Part shown: positions 45,731 to 56,497 of the stretch, piece by piece
How positions within the stretch are numbered: the first letter of the stretch is position 1
Layout of the letters: each line of letters opens with the position of its first letter
Origin: Nitrospirillum iridis
GTDB lineage: Bacteria > Pseudomonadota > Alphaproteobacteria > Azospirillales > Azospirillaceae
Direction of reading: 5' to 3'
Assembly (NCBI RefSeq): GCF_014205765.1
Contig: NZ_JACIIZ010000014.1
Coordinates: forward strand, 1 to 64,000
Length of the DNA: 64,000 nt
Notes under the pieces: model-generated
Told to the model about the DNA's origin: nothing
What the model saw: only the letters and a program-made list of their open reading frames with translations
The model's database searches: none
Program-made: the position numbers and the translations under genes

Positions 45731-46573
45731 ATGCGCCTCATGACGCTGACCTTGCCGGGCGGTCCCTTGGTTTCTTTCCCGCCCACGCGTCTGGGCGGGC
45801 GGCTGGCCTCCACTATACTTGTCGTGGCCGCGTTGCTGGGCACTTCGGCCTGCGCCACACGGCCAGACGGCACGCCCATGCGGCCCGCCCTGGCGGGAAC
45901 GGAGCCCAACGACCCGTTGGAAGGAATGAACCGCGGCGTCTTCTGGTTCAACGACAAGGTCGACCAGAACGTCCTGCGCCCCGTCGCCCAAGCCTATCGC
46001 TGGGCCCTGCCGCCCGCCCTGCGCGACGCCGTGTCCAACGTGCTGAACAACGTGCGCTCCCCCCTGACCCTGACCAACAAGCTGTTGCAGGGTGACTGGA
46101 ACGGCGCGGGCGTGGCGGTGGAACGCTTCGTCATCAATTCCACGGTGGGCATCGGCGGCCTGGTGGACGTGGCCGCCGCCAACGGCCTGCCTTATGAGTA
46201 TGAGAGCCTGGACCAGACCTTCGCCGTCTGGGGCATCGACGAGGGGCCCTATCTCGTCCTGCCCTTGCTGGGCTCATCCTCGGTGCGCGACGCCATCGGT
46301 TTCGGCATCGAGTCCTGGGGCGATCCCGTCACGCGGGTCTCCGCCAACACCGACAACGACTGGGCCACCTATACCCGTGTGGGCCTGACCGTGCTGGATG
46401 CCCGGTCGACCTATTTCGAGGCGCTGGACGATATCCGCAAGAACAGCGTGGACTATTACGCCGCCATGCGCGCCCTCTACCGGCAGCAGCGTGATGGCTA
46501 CGTCCTGAACGGCAAGGCAGATCCGCGCCAGTACCCCACTATTCCCGACTACTCCCAGAACCCTGACCCGTAA
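45731..46573 (+). CDS. mlaA: MlaA/VacJ family outer-membrane lipoprotein
   Basis: 280 residues. A lipoprotein signal ends in 'LLGTSAC', giving an acylated cysteine. The mature part has the MlaA core 'EPNDPLEGMNRGVFWFNDKVDQNVLRPVAQAYRWALPPALRDAVSNVLNNVRSPLTLTNKLLQGD', 'RFVINSTVGIGGLVDVA' and 'DQTFAVWGIDEGPYLVLPLLGSSSVRDAIGFG'. MlaA extracts mislocalised phospholipids from the outer leaflet and hands them to MlaC. mlaC follows about 150 bp downstream; mlaFEDB are elsewhere. Confidence 0.93.
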   Translation: MRLMTLTLPGGPLVSFPPTRLGGRLASTILVVAALLGTSACATRPDGTPMRPALAGTEPNDPLEGMNRGVFWFNDKVDQNVLRPVAQAYRWALPPALRDAVSNVLNNVRSPLTLTNKLLQGDWNGAGVAVERFVINSTVGIGGLVDVAAANGLPYEYESLDQTFAVWGIDEGPYLVLPLLGSSSVRDAIGFGIESWGDPVTRVSANTDNDWATYTRVGLTVLDARSTYFEALDDIRKNSVDYYAAMRALYRQQRDGYVLNGKADPRQYPTIPDYSQNPDP

Positions 46574-46721
46574 TAGAAAGGCGTCGGGCGGCTTGGTGCC
46601 GCCGGGACCGGCCAGGCCACACGGGCCGGCTGAAACTGTACTGACCCGCCGTGACCCCCGTCACTGCACCCGCCCCTGTCCACAAAGGACAGTCCTGACA
46701 CACGACGAGATCAACAAGGTC

Positions 46722-47375
46722 ATGACCAACATGCTGACCCGCCGCACCCTTTTGCTCGGCACCGCCACCCTGGGCCTTGCCCTGTCTCTGGGGCTGCCCT
46801 TCGCATCACCCGCCCTGGCCGCCGCCGACGCGGGCGCCGCGGTGAAGTTCGTTCAGGGACTGGGCGACAAGGCCATCGGCGTCCTGTCCAAGAACGGCGC
46901 ATCCAAAGCGGAAGTCCAGTCCACCTTCACCCAGCTGCTGGAACAGAATTTCGACCTGCAGACCATCGGCCGCTTCGTCCTGGGCCGCTACTGGAACGTC
47001 GCCAACGACGCCCAGCGCCAGGAATACATGAAGCTGTTCCAGACCATGATCGTTTCGGTCTATTCGGAGCGCTTCAGCCAGTACGCCGGTGAGACCTTCA
47101 AGGTCGGCAACGCCCAGCCGGACGGCGAGAAGGACGCCATCGTCAACAGCCAGGTGGTGCGGGCCAACGGCCCCGCCGTCAACGTCGACTGGCGCATCCG
47201 CTCCAAGGACGGCGGTTTCCGCATCATCGACGTGGTGGTGGAAAACGTCAGCATGAGCCTGACCCAGCGGTCGGAATTCGCCTCGGTGATTGAAAGCCAT
47301 GGCGGCGACTTCAACGCCCTGCTGGAAGCCCTGCGCGACCGTATCCAGAAGGCCAATGCCGGCGTGGCCCAGTAA
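46722..47375 (+). CDS. mlaC: MlaC family periplasmic phospholipid carrier
   Basis: About 217 residues. A signal peptide with twin-arginine-like 'LTRRTLLLGTATLGLALSLGLPFASPALA' precedes the MlaC/Ttg2D domain: 'FVQGLGDKAIGVL', 'FTQLLEQNFDLQTIGRFVLGRYWNVANDAQRQEYMKLFQTMIV', 'VDWRIRSKDGGFRIIDVVVENVSMSLTQRSEF'. It shuttles phospholipid across the periplasm between MlaA and the MlaFEDB transporter. Start at ATG 46722 or 46731. A terminator follows. Confidence 0.92.
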   Translation: MTNMLTRRTLLLGTATLGLALSLGLPFASPALAAADAGAAVKFVQGLGDKAIGVLSKNGASKAEVQSTFTQLLEQNFDLQTIGRFVLGRYWNVANDAQRQEYMKLFQTMIVSVYSERFSQYAGETFKVGNAQPDGEKDAIVNSQVVRANGPAVNVDWRIRSKDGGFRIIDVVVENVSMSLTQRSEFASVIESHGGDFNALLEALRDRIQKANAGVAQ

Positions 47376-47412
47376 CAAGCCCGGCAAACGACGAGAGAAT
47401 TGGCAGTTGGAA

Positions 47413-47453
47413 TGCCGCTCCGGGGGTAACGCCCCCGGGGCGGCATTTCTTTT
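47413..47453 (+). terminator. rho-independent terminator of mlaA-mlaC
   Basis: Long stem TGCCGC...GCGGCA with inner CCGGGGG/CCCCCGG and loop around TAAC at 47413-47445, followed by TTTCTTTT, 38 bp past the mlaC stop. Confidence 0.8.
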
Positions 47454-47480
47454 GGGCGCCGGGAATCCTAAGCTGGCGCC

Positions 47481-48263
47481 ATGCTTTGGGAATGGATCAC
47501 CAGCGCCCTCACCGCCTGCCCGCCCGCCGCCCGGCGGCTGGGCCATCACCGGGAGCCGGCGGCCATCCGGGCGCGAGCCCGGCGTCAGCGCGCCGCCTGG
47601 GCGCCGCACCTGGCCAATAGCCGGCGCCTGGTGATGGATATGGCGGAACGGTTCGGCCGGGGCGGCACCCTGCTGGTGCTGGGCTCCGGCCCCCTGCTGG
47701 ACCTGCCGCTGCGCGCCCTGCTGCCGCGCTTCGGCCGTATCGTCCTGGCCGACATCGCCCATGACCCCGGCGTGCGCTGGCAGGCCTGGCGCCACCCCAA
47801 GCTGGCCCTGGACCTGGTTGACCTGACCGGCCTGACGGCGGACATCGTCGCCGGCCGCCCCCTCATCCCCCACTGCGACGCCTATGTGGGCCACGCCGCG
47901 CCGGACTTGGTGCTATCCCTGAACGTGCTGTCGCAATTGCCGCTGACGGCCCGCGACCGGGCGGCGACACAGGCGGGAAGCGAGGTGGCGGACGCCTTGG
48001 CCGCCAGCGTCGTCCGGGCGCATCTGGACCACCTGGCCCGCCTGGCCGCCCCCTGCCTGATGCTGGTGGATGTGGAGCGCCGCTGGATACGGAGCGATGG
48101 CGGCTTGCCCAAGCGGGAGGATCCCTTGTTCGGCCAAACGCTGCCGGGACAACGGCTGGCCACGTGGCCCTGGACGGTGGCGCCGCCTGGCGAAATCAGG
48201 CGCGACATCGCCTTTGAAACCACCGTAGCCGCCCACCTGATGCTGCCGCCGGAGCAGGGCTGA
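47481..48263 (+). CDS. methyltransferase-like protein of unknown function
   Basis: 260 residues. The segment 'GGTLLVLGSGPLLDLPLRALLPRFGRIVLADIAHDP' has the glycine motif and following acidic residue of a Rossmann-type SAM-binding fold, and 'APDLVLSLNVLSQLPL' resembles methyltransferase motif IV/post-II. The glycine pattern is GSGPL rather than GxGxG, so activity is unproven. No signal peptide. It begins 36 bp after the mlaC hairpin and is not obviously linked to any pathway nearby. Confidence 0.65.
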   Translation: MLWEWITSALTACPPAARRLGHHREPAAIRARARRQRAAWAPHLANSRRLVMDMAERFGRGGTLLVLGSGPLLDLPLRALLPRFGRIVLADIAHDPGVRWQAWRHPKLALDLVDLTGLTADIVAGRPLIPHCDAYVGHAAPDLVLSLNVLSQLPLTARDRAATQAGSEVADALAASVVRAHLDHLARLAAPCLMLVDVERRWIRSDGGLPKREDPLFGQTLPGQRLATWPWTVAPPGEIRRDIAFETTVAAHLMLPPEQG

Positions 48264-48357
48264 GGCGGGCCGGTCATGAGAATGTCATACGCCCGGGGTC
48301 GCAACCGGCAGTCGTTGATGATAGACGCCGCGCCATCGAAGGCCAGGGGCGCACGCC

Positions 48358-48873
48358 ATGACCGAGGATTCACTGCCTGAACGCACCAGCCTCTACCGGT
48401 TCATCATGCGCCGGGTCGGCGACCCCTGGGTCAGCGAGGACCTGGTGCAGGAAACCTTCATCCGGCTGTTCACCTATCGCCTGAAATGCAGCGTGGGCGA
48501 CAGTGCCGCCCTGTGCTTCCGCATCGCGCAGAACCTGGTGCGCGATCATTTCCGCGCCAGCCACCGGGCCGCGACCGAGGAACTGGGCGACGATCTGGCA
48601 TGCGACGCGCCCCGGGCGGAGGAAGTGATCATGCACCGTCAGCGCGTCGTCGCCTTCCAGCGGGCCTTGAAGGCCATGCCCCCCTTGCGCCGCGACGTCT
48701 TCGTCCGCCGCCGCCTCAAAGGGGAAAGCCTGCGGGACATCGCGCGGGCCCTGGACATCAGCGAGGCGGCGGCCGAAAAACACGTGGTGCGCGCCTTGGA
48801 GTGGCTGCACCAGGAAATGTCCCGCAGTGAACGCGCCCGCCCCCACACCGCGCGGCAGGAGGAAGTGCCGTGA
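48358..48873 (+). CDS. FecI-like ECF sigma factor
   Basis: 171 residues. Region 2 'SLYRFIMRRVGDPWVSEDLVQETFIRLFTYRL' and region 4 'FQRALKAMPPLRRDVFVRRRLKGESLRDIARALDISEAAAEKHVVRALEWLHQEM' are typical of the FecI subgroup. FecI sigma factors are activated by a FecR protein when a signalling TonB receptor binds its ligand. The stop overlaps the start of the FecR gene. The downstream receptor gene is the expected target. Confidence 0.92.
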   Translation: MTEDSLPERTSLYRFIMRRVGDPWVSEDLVQETFIRLFTYRLKCSVGDSAALCFRIAQNLVRDHFRASHRAATEELGDDLACDAPRAEEVIMHRQRVVAFQRALKAMPPLRRDVFVRRRLKGESLRDIARALDISEAAAEKHVVRALEWLHQEMSRSERARPHTARQEEVP

Positions 48874-49859
48874 TGGCCGACCGTAGCGATGTCTGGAGCC
48901 CCAACCCGATGGAAGAGGCGGCCCGCTGGGCGCTGCGTCGTGCCACCGCGCCCCTGACACCAGAGGAGGAAGCCGCCTTCCAGGCCTGGCTGGCGGCCGA
49001 CCCCGGCCATGGCGACAGATATCAAGCGCTGAACGCAACGCTGGAGGACCCCGCCCTGACCGAGGCGCTGGCCGGCCTGGACTCCGCCGCGCGCTTGCCC
49101 ACCCGGCCCATGCCCCGTGCAATTCCCCGTGCGCGGCGCCTGCTGGTCGGCGGCCTGACCCTGGCGGCCAGCGCCGCAATGGTGCTGGTCATCGCCTGGC
49201 CCAACATAGACCGCACCCTGGCCACGCCGCTGCGCTATGAAACCGCGGGCGGCCAAGGCCGCACCGTCACCTTGCCCGATGGCACGGCCCTGAACCTCAA
49301 CGGCGACACGGCGGTGGAGGCGCGCCTGGGACACGGCCATCGCTGGCTGACCCTGAGCCGGGGGGAGGCCTATTTCGACGTTGCGCACGACACGGACCGG
49401 CCCTTCGAAATAGAGGCCGGCGGCCGCGCCGCCATCACCGTTTTGGGCACGGCCTTCGATGTCGACCTGACGCGCGACGTGGTGGAACTGTCGGTCTATC
49501 GCGGCCGGGTGCGCTTCACCGCCGCCGGTGCGGACCCAGGCCGCGAACTGACCGCTGGCCAGCGGGCCGGCGTGCACAACGGCCAGGTCCAGCCCCTGGC
49601 GGACTTCAACCCCGCGGCGGAGGACTGGCGCCAAGGCTGGCTGGAAACCGAGGGGATCACCTTGGGCCGATTGGCGGAGAGGTTGAGCCGCCGCTCCGCC
49701 CTGCCCATCGTCCTGACCGACAGCCGGCTGGCCACCCGCCAGGTCTCCGGCCGCTTCCGCCTCGACGATCCGGCACGGCTGTTGGCCACGCTGGGCCGGG
49801 TGCACGGCTTCACCGTGGACCACCAGGCCGACCGTCTTGTGCTGGTTCCGGCCGCCTGA
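48873..49859 (+). CDS. FecR-family anti-sigma/sigma regulator
   Basis: About 328 residues. N-terminal cytoplasmic part 'NPMEEAARWALRRATAPLTPEEEAAFQAWLAADPGHGDRYQAL' (sigma-binding), one membrane span 'LLVGGLTLAASAAMVLVIAW' near residue 90. The periplasmic FecR domain ('GQGRTVTLPDGTALNLNGDTAVEARLG', 'LSRGEAYFDVAHDTDRPFEIEAGGRAAITVLGTAFDV') is followed by a secretin/STN-like tail ('LGRLAERLSRRSALPIVLTDSRLATRQVSGRFRLDDPARLL'). ATG 48873 shares bases with the sigma stop (TGATG); a GTG at 48870 is less likely. Confidence 0.92.
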   Translation: MADRSDVWSPNPMEEAARWALRRATAPLTPEEEAAFQAWLAADPGHGDRYQALNATLEDPALTEALAGLDSAARLPTRPMPRAIPRARRLLVGGLTLAASAAMVLVIAWPNIDRTLATPLRYETAGGQGRTVTLPDGTALNLNGDTAVEARLGHGHRWLTLSRGEAYFDVAHDTDRPFEIEAGGRAAITVLGTAFDVDLTRDVVELSVYRGRVRFTAAGADPGRELTAGQRAGVHNGQVQPLADFNPAAEDWRQGWLETEGITLGRLAERLSRRSALPIVLTDSRLATRQVSGRFRLDDPARLLATLGRVHGFTVDHQADRLVLVPAA

Positions 49860-50001
49860 CGGCCCCACCCCCGAAGAGCGCGTCCCATGGCCGCGTCTCA
49901 TAAGCTTCACAAAATTCACTGTCCGGTTCCCCGCCCCCGGGTCGTCTTCCGGCCCGAGGACGCGCCCACGGGGGGACGCGCTCACGGGATTGGGGACAAG
50001 A

Positions 50002-52938
50002 ATGAAGAACCTGGACACGGCATTGCGGCATACCCTCAGGGGCCTGCGCGCCTCGGCCTCCGCCCTGGCGCTGGCGGCGGCGGCCCTGACGGTCACCGCC
50101 CCCACGGCACGCGCGGCGCAGAGCGTGACGCAATTCGCCATCGCCGCCGGCGACCTGCGCGCGGCGCTGAACGCCTACTCCCGCGCCACGGGCCTGCAGG
50201 TCCTGGCCGATCCGGCGCTACTGGACGGCAAGCGCACCGATGGCGTCACCGGTGGGTTCAGCGCCCAGGAGGCGTTGCTCCGCCTGCTGGCTGGCACGGG
50301 CCTGGACTACACCCAGGACGGTGACAGCATCGTTCTGAAGGTCGGGGTGACCAAGACCGCCGCGCCAACGCCCAGCAAGGCGCTGGCGGCCTCCCCCCTG
50401 GCGACCAGTGACACCAGCCCGCTGGAGGAGATCGTCGTCACCGGCTTCGCCGGCAGCGTCACCCGCGCGCTGGACACCAAGCGCATGGCCAACAATGTGC
50501 TGGACGCCATTTCCGCCGAGGATATAGGCAAATTCCCCAGCCAGAACGTGGCCGAGGCGATGCAGCACATCCCCGGCGTCAGCATCTCGCGCGACCGGGG
50601 TGAGGGTCTGTTCGTCCGCATCCGGGGCCTGGGCCCGGACTTCGAGGTCACGACCCTGAACGGTCGCAGCATGGCGGTGAACGAGAATGTGCGCGACAGT
50701 GGCCAGTCGGGGCGCAACTTCCGCTTCGACACCCTGCCGTCCGAATTGGTCTCGGGCATCGAGGTGGTGAAAAGCCCTCTGGCCAGCCAGGATGAGGGCG
50801 CCATCGGCGGACTGGTCAACATCCGCACCTTCCGCCCCCTGGAACTGGGCGATGTCACCTTCGCCGGCTCCGCCAGCGGCAGCTACGCCCAGCTGGCCGA
50901 CGCGGCCGACCCCCACGTCTCCGCCCTGACCAGCTGGACCAATGACACCAAGACCTTCGGCGCGCTGCTTTCGGCCGTCTATGACGAGCGCACGGTGCGG
51001 CAGGACCGCGTGCTGAGCACCAACTGGACCCTGTATCCCAACGGCATCGACACCAATGGCGACGGCAAGGCCGACAGCGGCCCCGTCATCGACGCCAGCG
51101 GTGTCCGCCCCACGCTGGAGCTGCAGCACAGCCGCCGGGTGGGCATGAACGCGGCCGCCCAATGGGCGCCCAATGACAACCTGGAAATCGGCCTGGACGT
51201 CCTGTTCACCCGGCTGAACATGCACTACGACGAAAAGACCTACTCCGCCGACTGGACCATTTCCAAGGCCGTGCCCGGCAGCGTGGTCATCAAGGACGGA
51301 GCGGTCGTGGCCGCCACCGCCCCGGTCAGCGTACAGATCGGACGCGAGGAGTCCGACCTGCTGCACACCAATTACCAGGTGGGGCTGAACGGCAAGTATC
51401 GCATCGACGGTTGGACGCTGTCGGCCGATGGCGCCTACAACCGCGCCGACAGCGGCACGCCCACGCCCATCCGCCGGTCGCGCATCCTGGGATCCGCCGG
51501 ACAGGTCAGCTTCAGCATGCCGTCCTCCGACGACGGGGTTCCCAGCCTGAACTATCTGACGGCCGACCTGAATTCGATCACCCTGCTGCCCGGTCGCCGG
51601 CTGGAATGGCGGACGGAGAACGCCAAGGATACGGAAGGCGCCGTGCAGGTGGACGCCGAGCATGACCTGGACTGGGGACCCCTTTCCAAGATCCGGATCG
51701 GCGCGAAGTATCGCGACCGGGGTCGCGATTATGACCGCCGCGACCTGATCATCACCCAGAACATCGCCGGGCAATATTTCCCGTCCAGCTATTATGACAC
51801 CTTCCCGGTCAGCGGCTTCCTGTCCAGCGCGTCCGGCACCCTGCCCCGCACCTGGTTGGTGCCCGACACCAACGCGTTCTTCAGCCGCATGGATCAGAGC
51901 CTGCTGAACCAGGCGCTGACCGCCGCCGACCAGCGCAACTCCTACAAGGTGACGGAGACCATCGGTGCTGGCTATGTCATGGCCGACATCGCCACCACCC
52001 TGTTCGGCCTGCCGCTGCGGGGCGACGCCGGCGTGCGCGTCACCAACACCGATCAGGTGTCCAGCGGCAGCGCCGCCAGCGGCACCAAAGCCATCCCGGT
52101 GCGGTATGAGCGCGTCTACACCAACGCCCTGCCCTCGGCCAACCTGGTGCTGGAGGTGCGGCCCGACCTGCAACTGCGCGTGGCGGCGTCCAAGGTCATC
52201 ACCCGGCCATCCCTGTCCAGCCTTGGGCCGCAGATCACCTTGAATTCATCCAACACCATCTTCACCGCCACCGGCGGCAACCCGCAGCTGCGCCCCTATG
52301 AGGCCTGGCAGTACGACGCCTCGGCCGAATGGTACTTCACCCGCAGCAGCGCGCTGATCGCGGACTTCTTCTACAAGGACATCGGCACCTTCACCTTCAA
52401 CCAGGTGACGCCCCTGGTGGTGGACGGGCAGAGCTACCTGTTGACGGCGCCGGTCAACGGCGGCGGCGCCCACGTCATCGGCGGGGAGATCGCCTACCAG
52501 CAGCTGTTCACCTTCCTGCCCTCGCCCTTCGACGGCCTGGGCTTCCTGGCCAACATGACCATCACCAATTCGGCCGCGACCTACCACGACATCACCAGTG
52601 GCCGCTTCTTCGAGGCCGATCTGGCCGGCGTGGCCCGTCACAGCTACAACCTGACGGCCTTCTACGAGAAGGGCCCGATCGGCCTGCGCGCCGCCTACAG
52701 TTGGACCGGCAACATCCTGAACCAGGTGGGCACCAACGGCCTCTCCTCGGTCAACGACCGCGCCTTCGGCACCCTGGACCTGAACGCCACCTACGCGGTG
52801 GACGATCACCTGACCTTGACGGCGGAGGCCATGAACGTCACCGGCACGGCGCAAAGCCAATATGTGAACAACGGCCTGTTCGCCACCTACACGGACTTCG
52901 GCCGGACGTTCCGCGTCGGCATCCGGGCCAAGTACTGA
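50002..52938 (+). CDS. TonB-dependent receptor with STN signalling domain
   Basis: About 978 residues. Signal peptide 'MKNLDTALRHTLRGLRASAS...TARA', then an STN domain near 40-115 ('FAIAAGDLRAALNAYSRATGLQVLADPALLDGKRTDGVTGGFSAQEALLRLLAGTGLDYTQDGDSIVLK'). A TonB box-like 'LEEIVVTGF' leads to the plug with 'SAEDIGKFPSQNVAEAMQHIPGVSISRDRGEGLFVRIRG' and a barrel ending 'FRVGIRAKY'. The STN domain is what contacts FecR in surface signalling, consistent with the sigma and FecR genes upstream. The phosphatase gene starts on the stop codon of this gene, so the imported ligand is probably a phosphorylated compound. Confidence 0.93.
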   Translation: MKNLDTALRHTLRGLRASASALALAAAALTVTAPTARAAQSVTQFAIAAGDLRAALNAYSRATGLQVLADPALLDGKRTDGVTGGFSAQEALLRLLAGTGLDYTQDGDSIVLKVGVTKTAAPTPSKALAASPLATSDTSPLEEIVVTGFAGSVTRALDTKRMANNVLDAISAEDIGKFPSQNVAEAMQHIPGVSISRDRGEGLFVRIRGLGPDFEVTTLNGRSMAVNENVRDSGQSGRNFRFDTLPSELVSGIEVVKSPLASQDEGAIGGLVNIRTFRPLELGDVTFAGSASGSYAQLADAADPHVSALTSWTNDTKTFGALLSAVYDERTVRQDRVLSTNWTLYPNGIDTNGDGKADSGPVIDASGVRPTLELQHSRRVGMNAAAQWAPNDNLEIGLDVLFTRLNMHYDEKTYSADWTISKAVPGSVVIKDGAVVAATAPVSVQIGREESDLLHTNYQVGLNGKYRIDGWTLSADGAYNRADSGTPTPIRRSRILGSAGQVSFSMPSSDDGVPSLNYLTADLNSITLLPGRRLEWRTENAKDTEGAVQVDAEHDLDWGPLSKIRIGAKYRDRGRDYDRRDLIITQNIAGQYFPSSYYDTFPVSGFLSSASGTLPRTWLVPDTNAFFSRMDQSLLNQALTAADQRNSYKVTETIGAGYVMADIATTLFGLPLRGDAGVRVTNTDQVSSGSAASGTKAIPVRYERVYTNALPSANLVLEVRPDLQLRVAASKVITRPSLSSLGPQITLNSSNTIFTATGGNPQLRPYEAWQYDASAEWYFTRSSALIADFFYKDIGTFTFNQVTPLVVDGQSYLLTAPVNGGGAHVIGGEIAYQQLFTFLPSPFDGLGFLANMTITNSAATYHDITSGRFFEADLAGVARHSYNLTAFYEKGPIGLRAAYSWTGNILNQVGTNGLSSVNDRAFGTLDLNATYAVDDHLTLTAEAMNVTGTAQSQYVNNGLFATYTDFGRTFRVGIRAKY

Positions 52939-54200
52939 TGCGGAAGCGCATCCTGCGGGGGCTGGCGGCGGCGACGTTGCTGCTGGCCCTGGCGCCGCCG
53001 GTTCGCGCCGACGCGGCGCCGGCCGAGCGGCTGGAACGCGTGGTCATCCTGACGCGGCACGGCATCCGCGCGGCCATGTCCACGCCCGACCAGTTGGGCC
53101 AGTGGTCGGCGGAACCCTGGCCAGCCTTCGCCGTCCCGGCCGGCCACCTGACAGCCCACGGCTTCCAGGCCATCACCCTGTTCGGCCGCTATTACCGGGA
53201 CCATTATCGCGCCCTGGGCCTGCTGCCAGCGGGCGACTGCGCCGCCGCCCAGGTGCACGCCAACCTGCCCCAGCGCACGGTGGAGACGGGCCGCGCGCTG
53301 GTCCAGGAGCTGTTGCCCGGCTGCCCAGCCCACGTTGACACGGTGACCACCAAGGCCGACCCGCTGTTCGACCCCGTACCGGCCGGCGCCACCCGCCTGG
53401 ACCCCGACCTGGCCCTGGCCGCCGTACGCGGCCGCATCGGCGACGCGACGGCCTGGACGGCGGCGCATGCCGACACGGTGGAAGCCCTGCAGCGCCTGCT
53501 GCTGAACTGCGCTCCGGCGGACTGCCGGACCCAGGTCCAGCCGGGCGGCAGGCTGGCGGGTCGCCGGCTGCTGACCGACGTGCCCTCGGCGCTGGACCGG
53601 GGCCAGGATGATGAGGGGCTGAACCTGCAAAGCCCGCTGGCCACGGCGTCAGGCCTGACGGAAAGCCTGATCATGGCTTATGCCGATGGGGCGCCCCTGG
53701 CCAACCTGCTGGGTGGGCGGGTGAACGCGGACGCGCTGAATCGCGCCGGGGCCGCGCACACCGCTGATCTGGACGCGCGGCTGCGCACGCCCTACATCGC
53801 CCGCGTGGGCGCCGGGCCGTTGGCCCAGCATCTGGTGGACCTACTGGCCGGCGATGGCCCCGCCGTCACCGTGCTGGTGGGCCACGACGGCACCATCCTG
53901 CTGTTGGCCGGCCTGCTGCGCCTGGACTGGGTGCTGCCGGGTTACCAGCCCGACCAGGTGCCCCCGGGATCGGCGCTGGTGCTGGAACGCTGGCGCCGGG
54001 CGGACGGCCAAGTCGTCATCCGGACCCGTTTCACGGCGCAAAGCCTGGACCAGCTGCGCGCCCTGACCCCGCTGACGGAAGCCCAGCCCCCCCTGTCGGC
54101 GCCGGTCTTCATTCCCGGCTGCAGCCAGGCGGGACCGGCGATGGATTGCCCCGTGGATCGGTTCCGCCATGTCGTGGAGGGCGCTACGCGGGATGGTTGA
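52938..54200 (+). CDS. periplasmic histidine acid phosphatase, AppA phytase/Agp type
   Basis: 420 residues. Signal peptide 'MRKRILRGLAAATLLLALAPPVRA'. Catalytic 'LTRHGIRAAMSTPDQLGQW' (R40, H41, R44), and C-terminal 'VLVGHDGTILLLAGLL' with H316-D317 equivalent to the H-D proton donor of AppA. Further AppA-like stretches are 'DPLFDPVPAGATRLD', 'DWVLPGYQPDQVPPGSALVLERWRRADGQ' and the closing 'LDQLRALTPLTEAQPPL'. Six cysteines in the mature region fit periplasmic disulfides. The D-G-T after H differs from AppA's D-T-N. It probably removes phosphate from phytate or sugar phosphates; it overlaps the receptor stop (TGATG). Confidence 0.9.
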   Translation: MRKRILRGLAAATLLLALAPPVRADAAPAERLERVVILTRHGIRAAMSTPDQLGQWSAEPWPAFAVPAGHLTAHGFQAITLFGRYYRDHYRALGLLPAGDCAAAQVHANLPQRTVETGRALVQELLPGCPAHVDTVTTKADPLFDPVPAGATRLDPDLALAAVRGRIGDATAWTAAHADTVEALQRLLLNCAPADCRTQVQPGGRLAGRRLLTDVPSALDRGQDDEGLNLQSPLATASGLTESLIMAYADGAPLANLLGGRVNADALNRAGAAHTADLDARLRTPYIARVGAGPLAQHLVDLLAGDGPAVTVLVGHDGTILLLAGLLRLDWVLPGYQPDQVPPGSALVLERWRRADGQVVIRTRFTAQSLDQLRALTPLTEAQPPLSAPVFIPGCSQAGPAMDCPVDRFRHVVEGATRDG

Positions 54201-54257
54201 TAAAGGGTTTTGAAGATCCCACCTCAACAGGGATCGTTCACCGCCCAGAGGTCTCCG

Positions 54258-54752
54258 ATGTCATCCATCGTCGTCTGCTATGGCCTATTGGGTTTGGCCT
54301 TGGTGATCGCCGTGACTTTCCCCAACCTGCCCGTCGGCCAGGCCATACGGCGACTGCTGGTGGAGATACCGGCCCAGGCCTTGCCCTGGATATCACCACA
54401 GCAGATGCTGGTGGTGCTCGCGATGGCCGCCATCTGCGGAATGGCCTGGTATATGGCCAAAGGCGAAGGAGTCGTTATGGTGGCCAGCGGCCTGCCGGAG
54501 GGCATCGCCTGGCTGGGCATGCTGGACCTGGCCAGCGTCCTGGATCTGACGATCCTGGGGGTGATGCTGGGCGCCACCCTGCGTTTGCGGATCGCCCGCG
54601 ACGCCGTTATGGCCAAGGTTCGCAACGCTTGGCGCGCGCTGCCCCGCGCCTTGATCGGTCGAATGGCCTCATCCCGCCGGCCGCGACGGCACCGGACGCG
54701 CCTACCGCCCCGGCGTCCCTCCACTGACGCGGACGGATGGGCCTGCGCTTAA
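54258..54752 (+). CDS. small membrane protein of unknown function
   Basis: About 164 residues, not recognised. Hydrophobic stretches 'IVVCYGLLGLALVIAVTF', 'MLVVLAMAAICGMAWYMA' and 'LASVLDLTILGVMLGATLRL' suggest three membrane helices. A strongly basic tail with several Arg-rich runs follows. It begins 57 bp after the phosphatase stop on the same strand and may belong to that operon. Coding status is moderately supported: there is no family match, but the opposite frame over the same bases is a weaker candidate. Confidence 0.5.
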   Translation: MSSIVVCYGLLGLALVIAVTFPNLPVGQAIRRLLVEIPAQALPWISPQQMLVVLAMAAICGMAWYMAKGEGVVMVASGLPEGIAWLGMLDLASVLDLTILGVMLGATLRLRIARDAVMAKVRNAWRALPRALIGRMASSRRPRRHRTRLPPRRPSTDADGWACA

Positions 54753-54766
54753 GTCGATGAAAATGA

Positions 54767-54797
54767 AAACGGGGAGCGGCATAACCGCTCCCCGTTT
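54767..54797. terminator. bidirectional terminator between membrane protein and ettA
   Basis: Thirteen-bp stem AAACGGGGAGCGG/CCGCTCCCCGTTT with 5-base loop in a convergent gap; the minus-strand side continues into TTTTCATTTTC. Confidence 0.8.
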
Positions 54798-54820
54798 CCC
54801 GTTCCTCTGACCCCAACCGC

Positions 54821-56497
<1,677 letters not shown>

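Noticed and set aside
49860-50001. Possible FecI-dependent promoter (TGTCC...CGTCTT) ahead of the STN receptor
   Set aside because: Spacing and bases fit the known FecI/PvdS promoter forms poorly, so I do not list it as a feature.
54278-54724. Minus-strand frame overlapping the small membrane protein
   Set aside because: Arg/Ser-rich with no hydrophobic pattern; the plus-strand reading has coherent membrane helices and follows the phosphatase gene.
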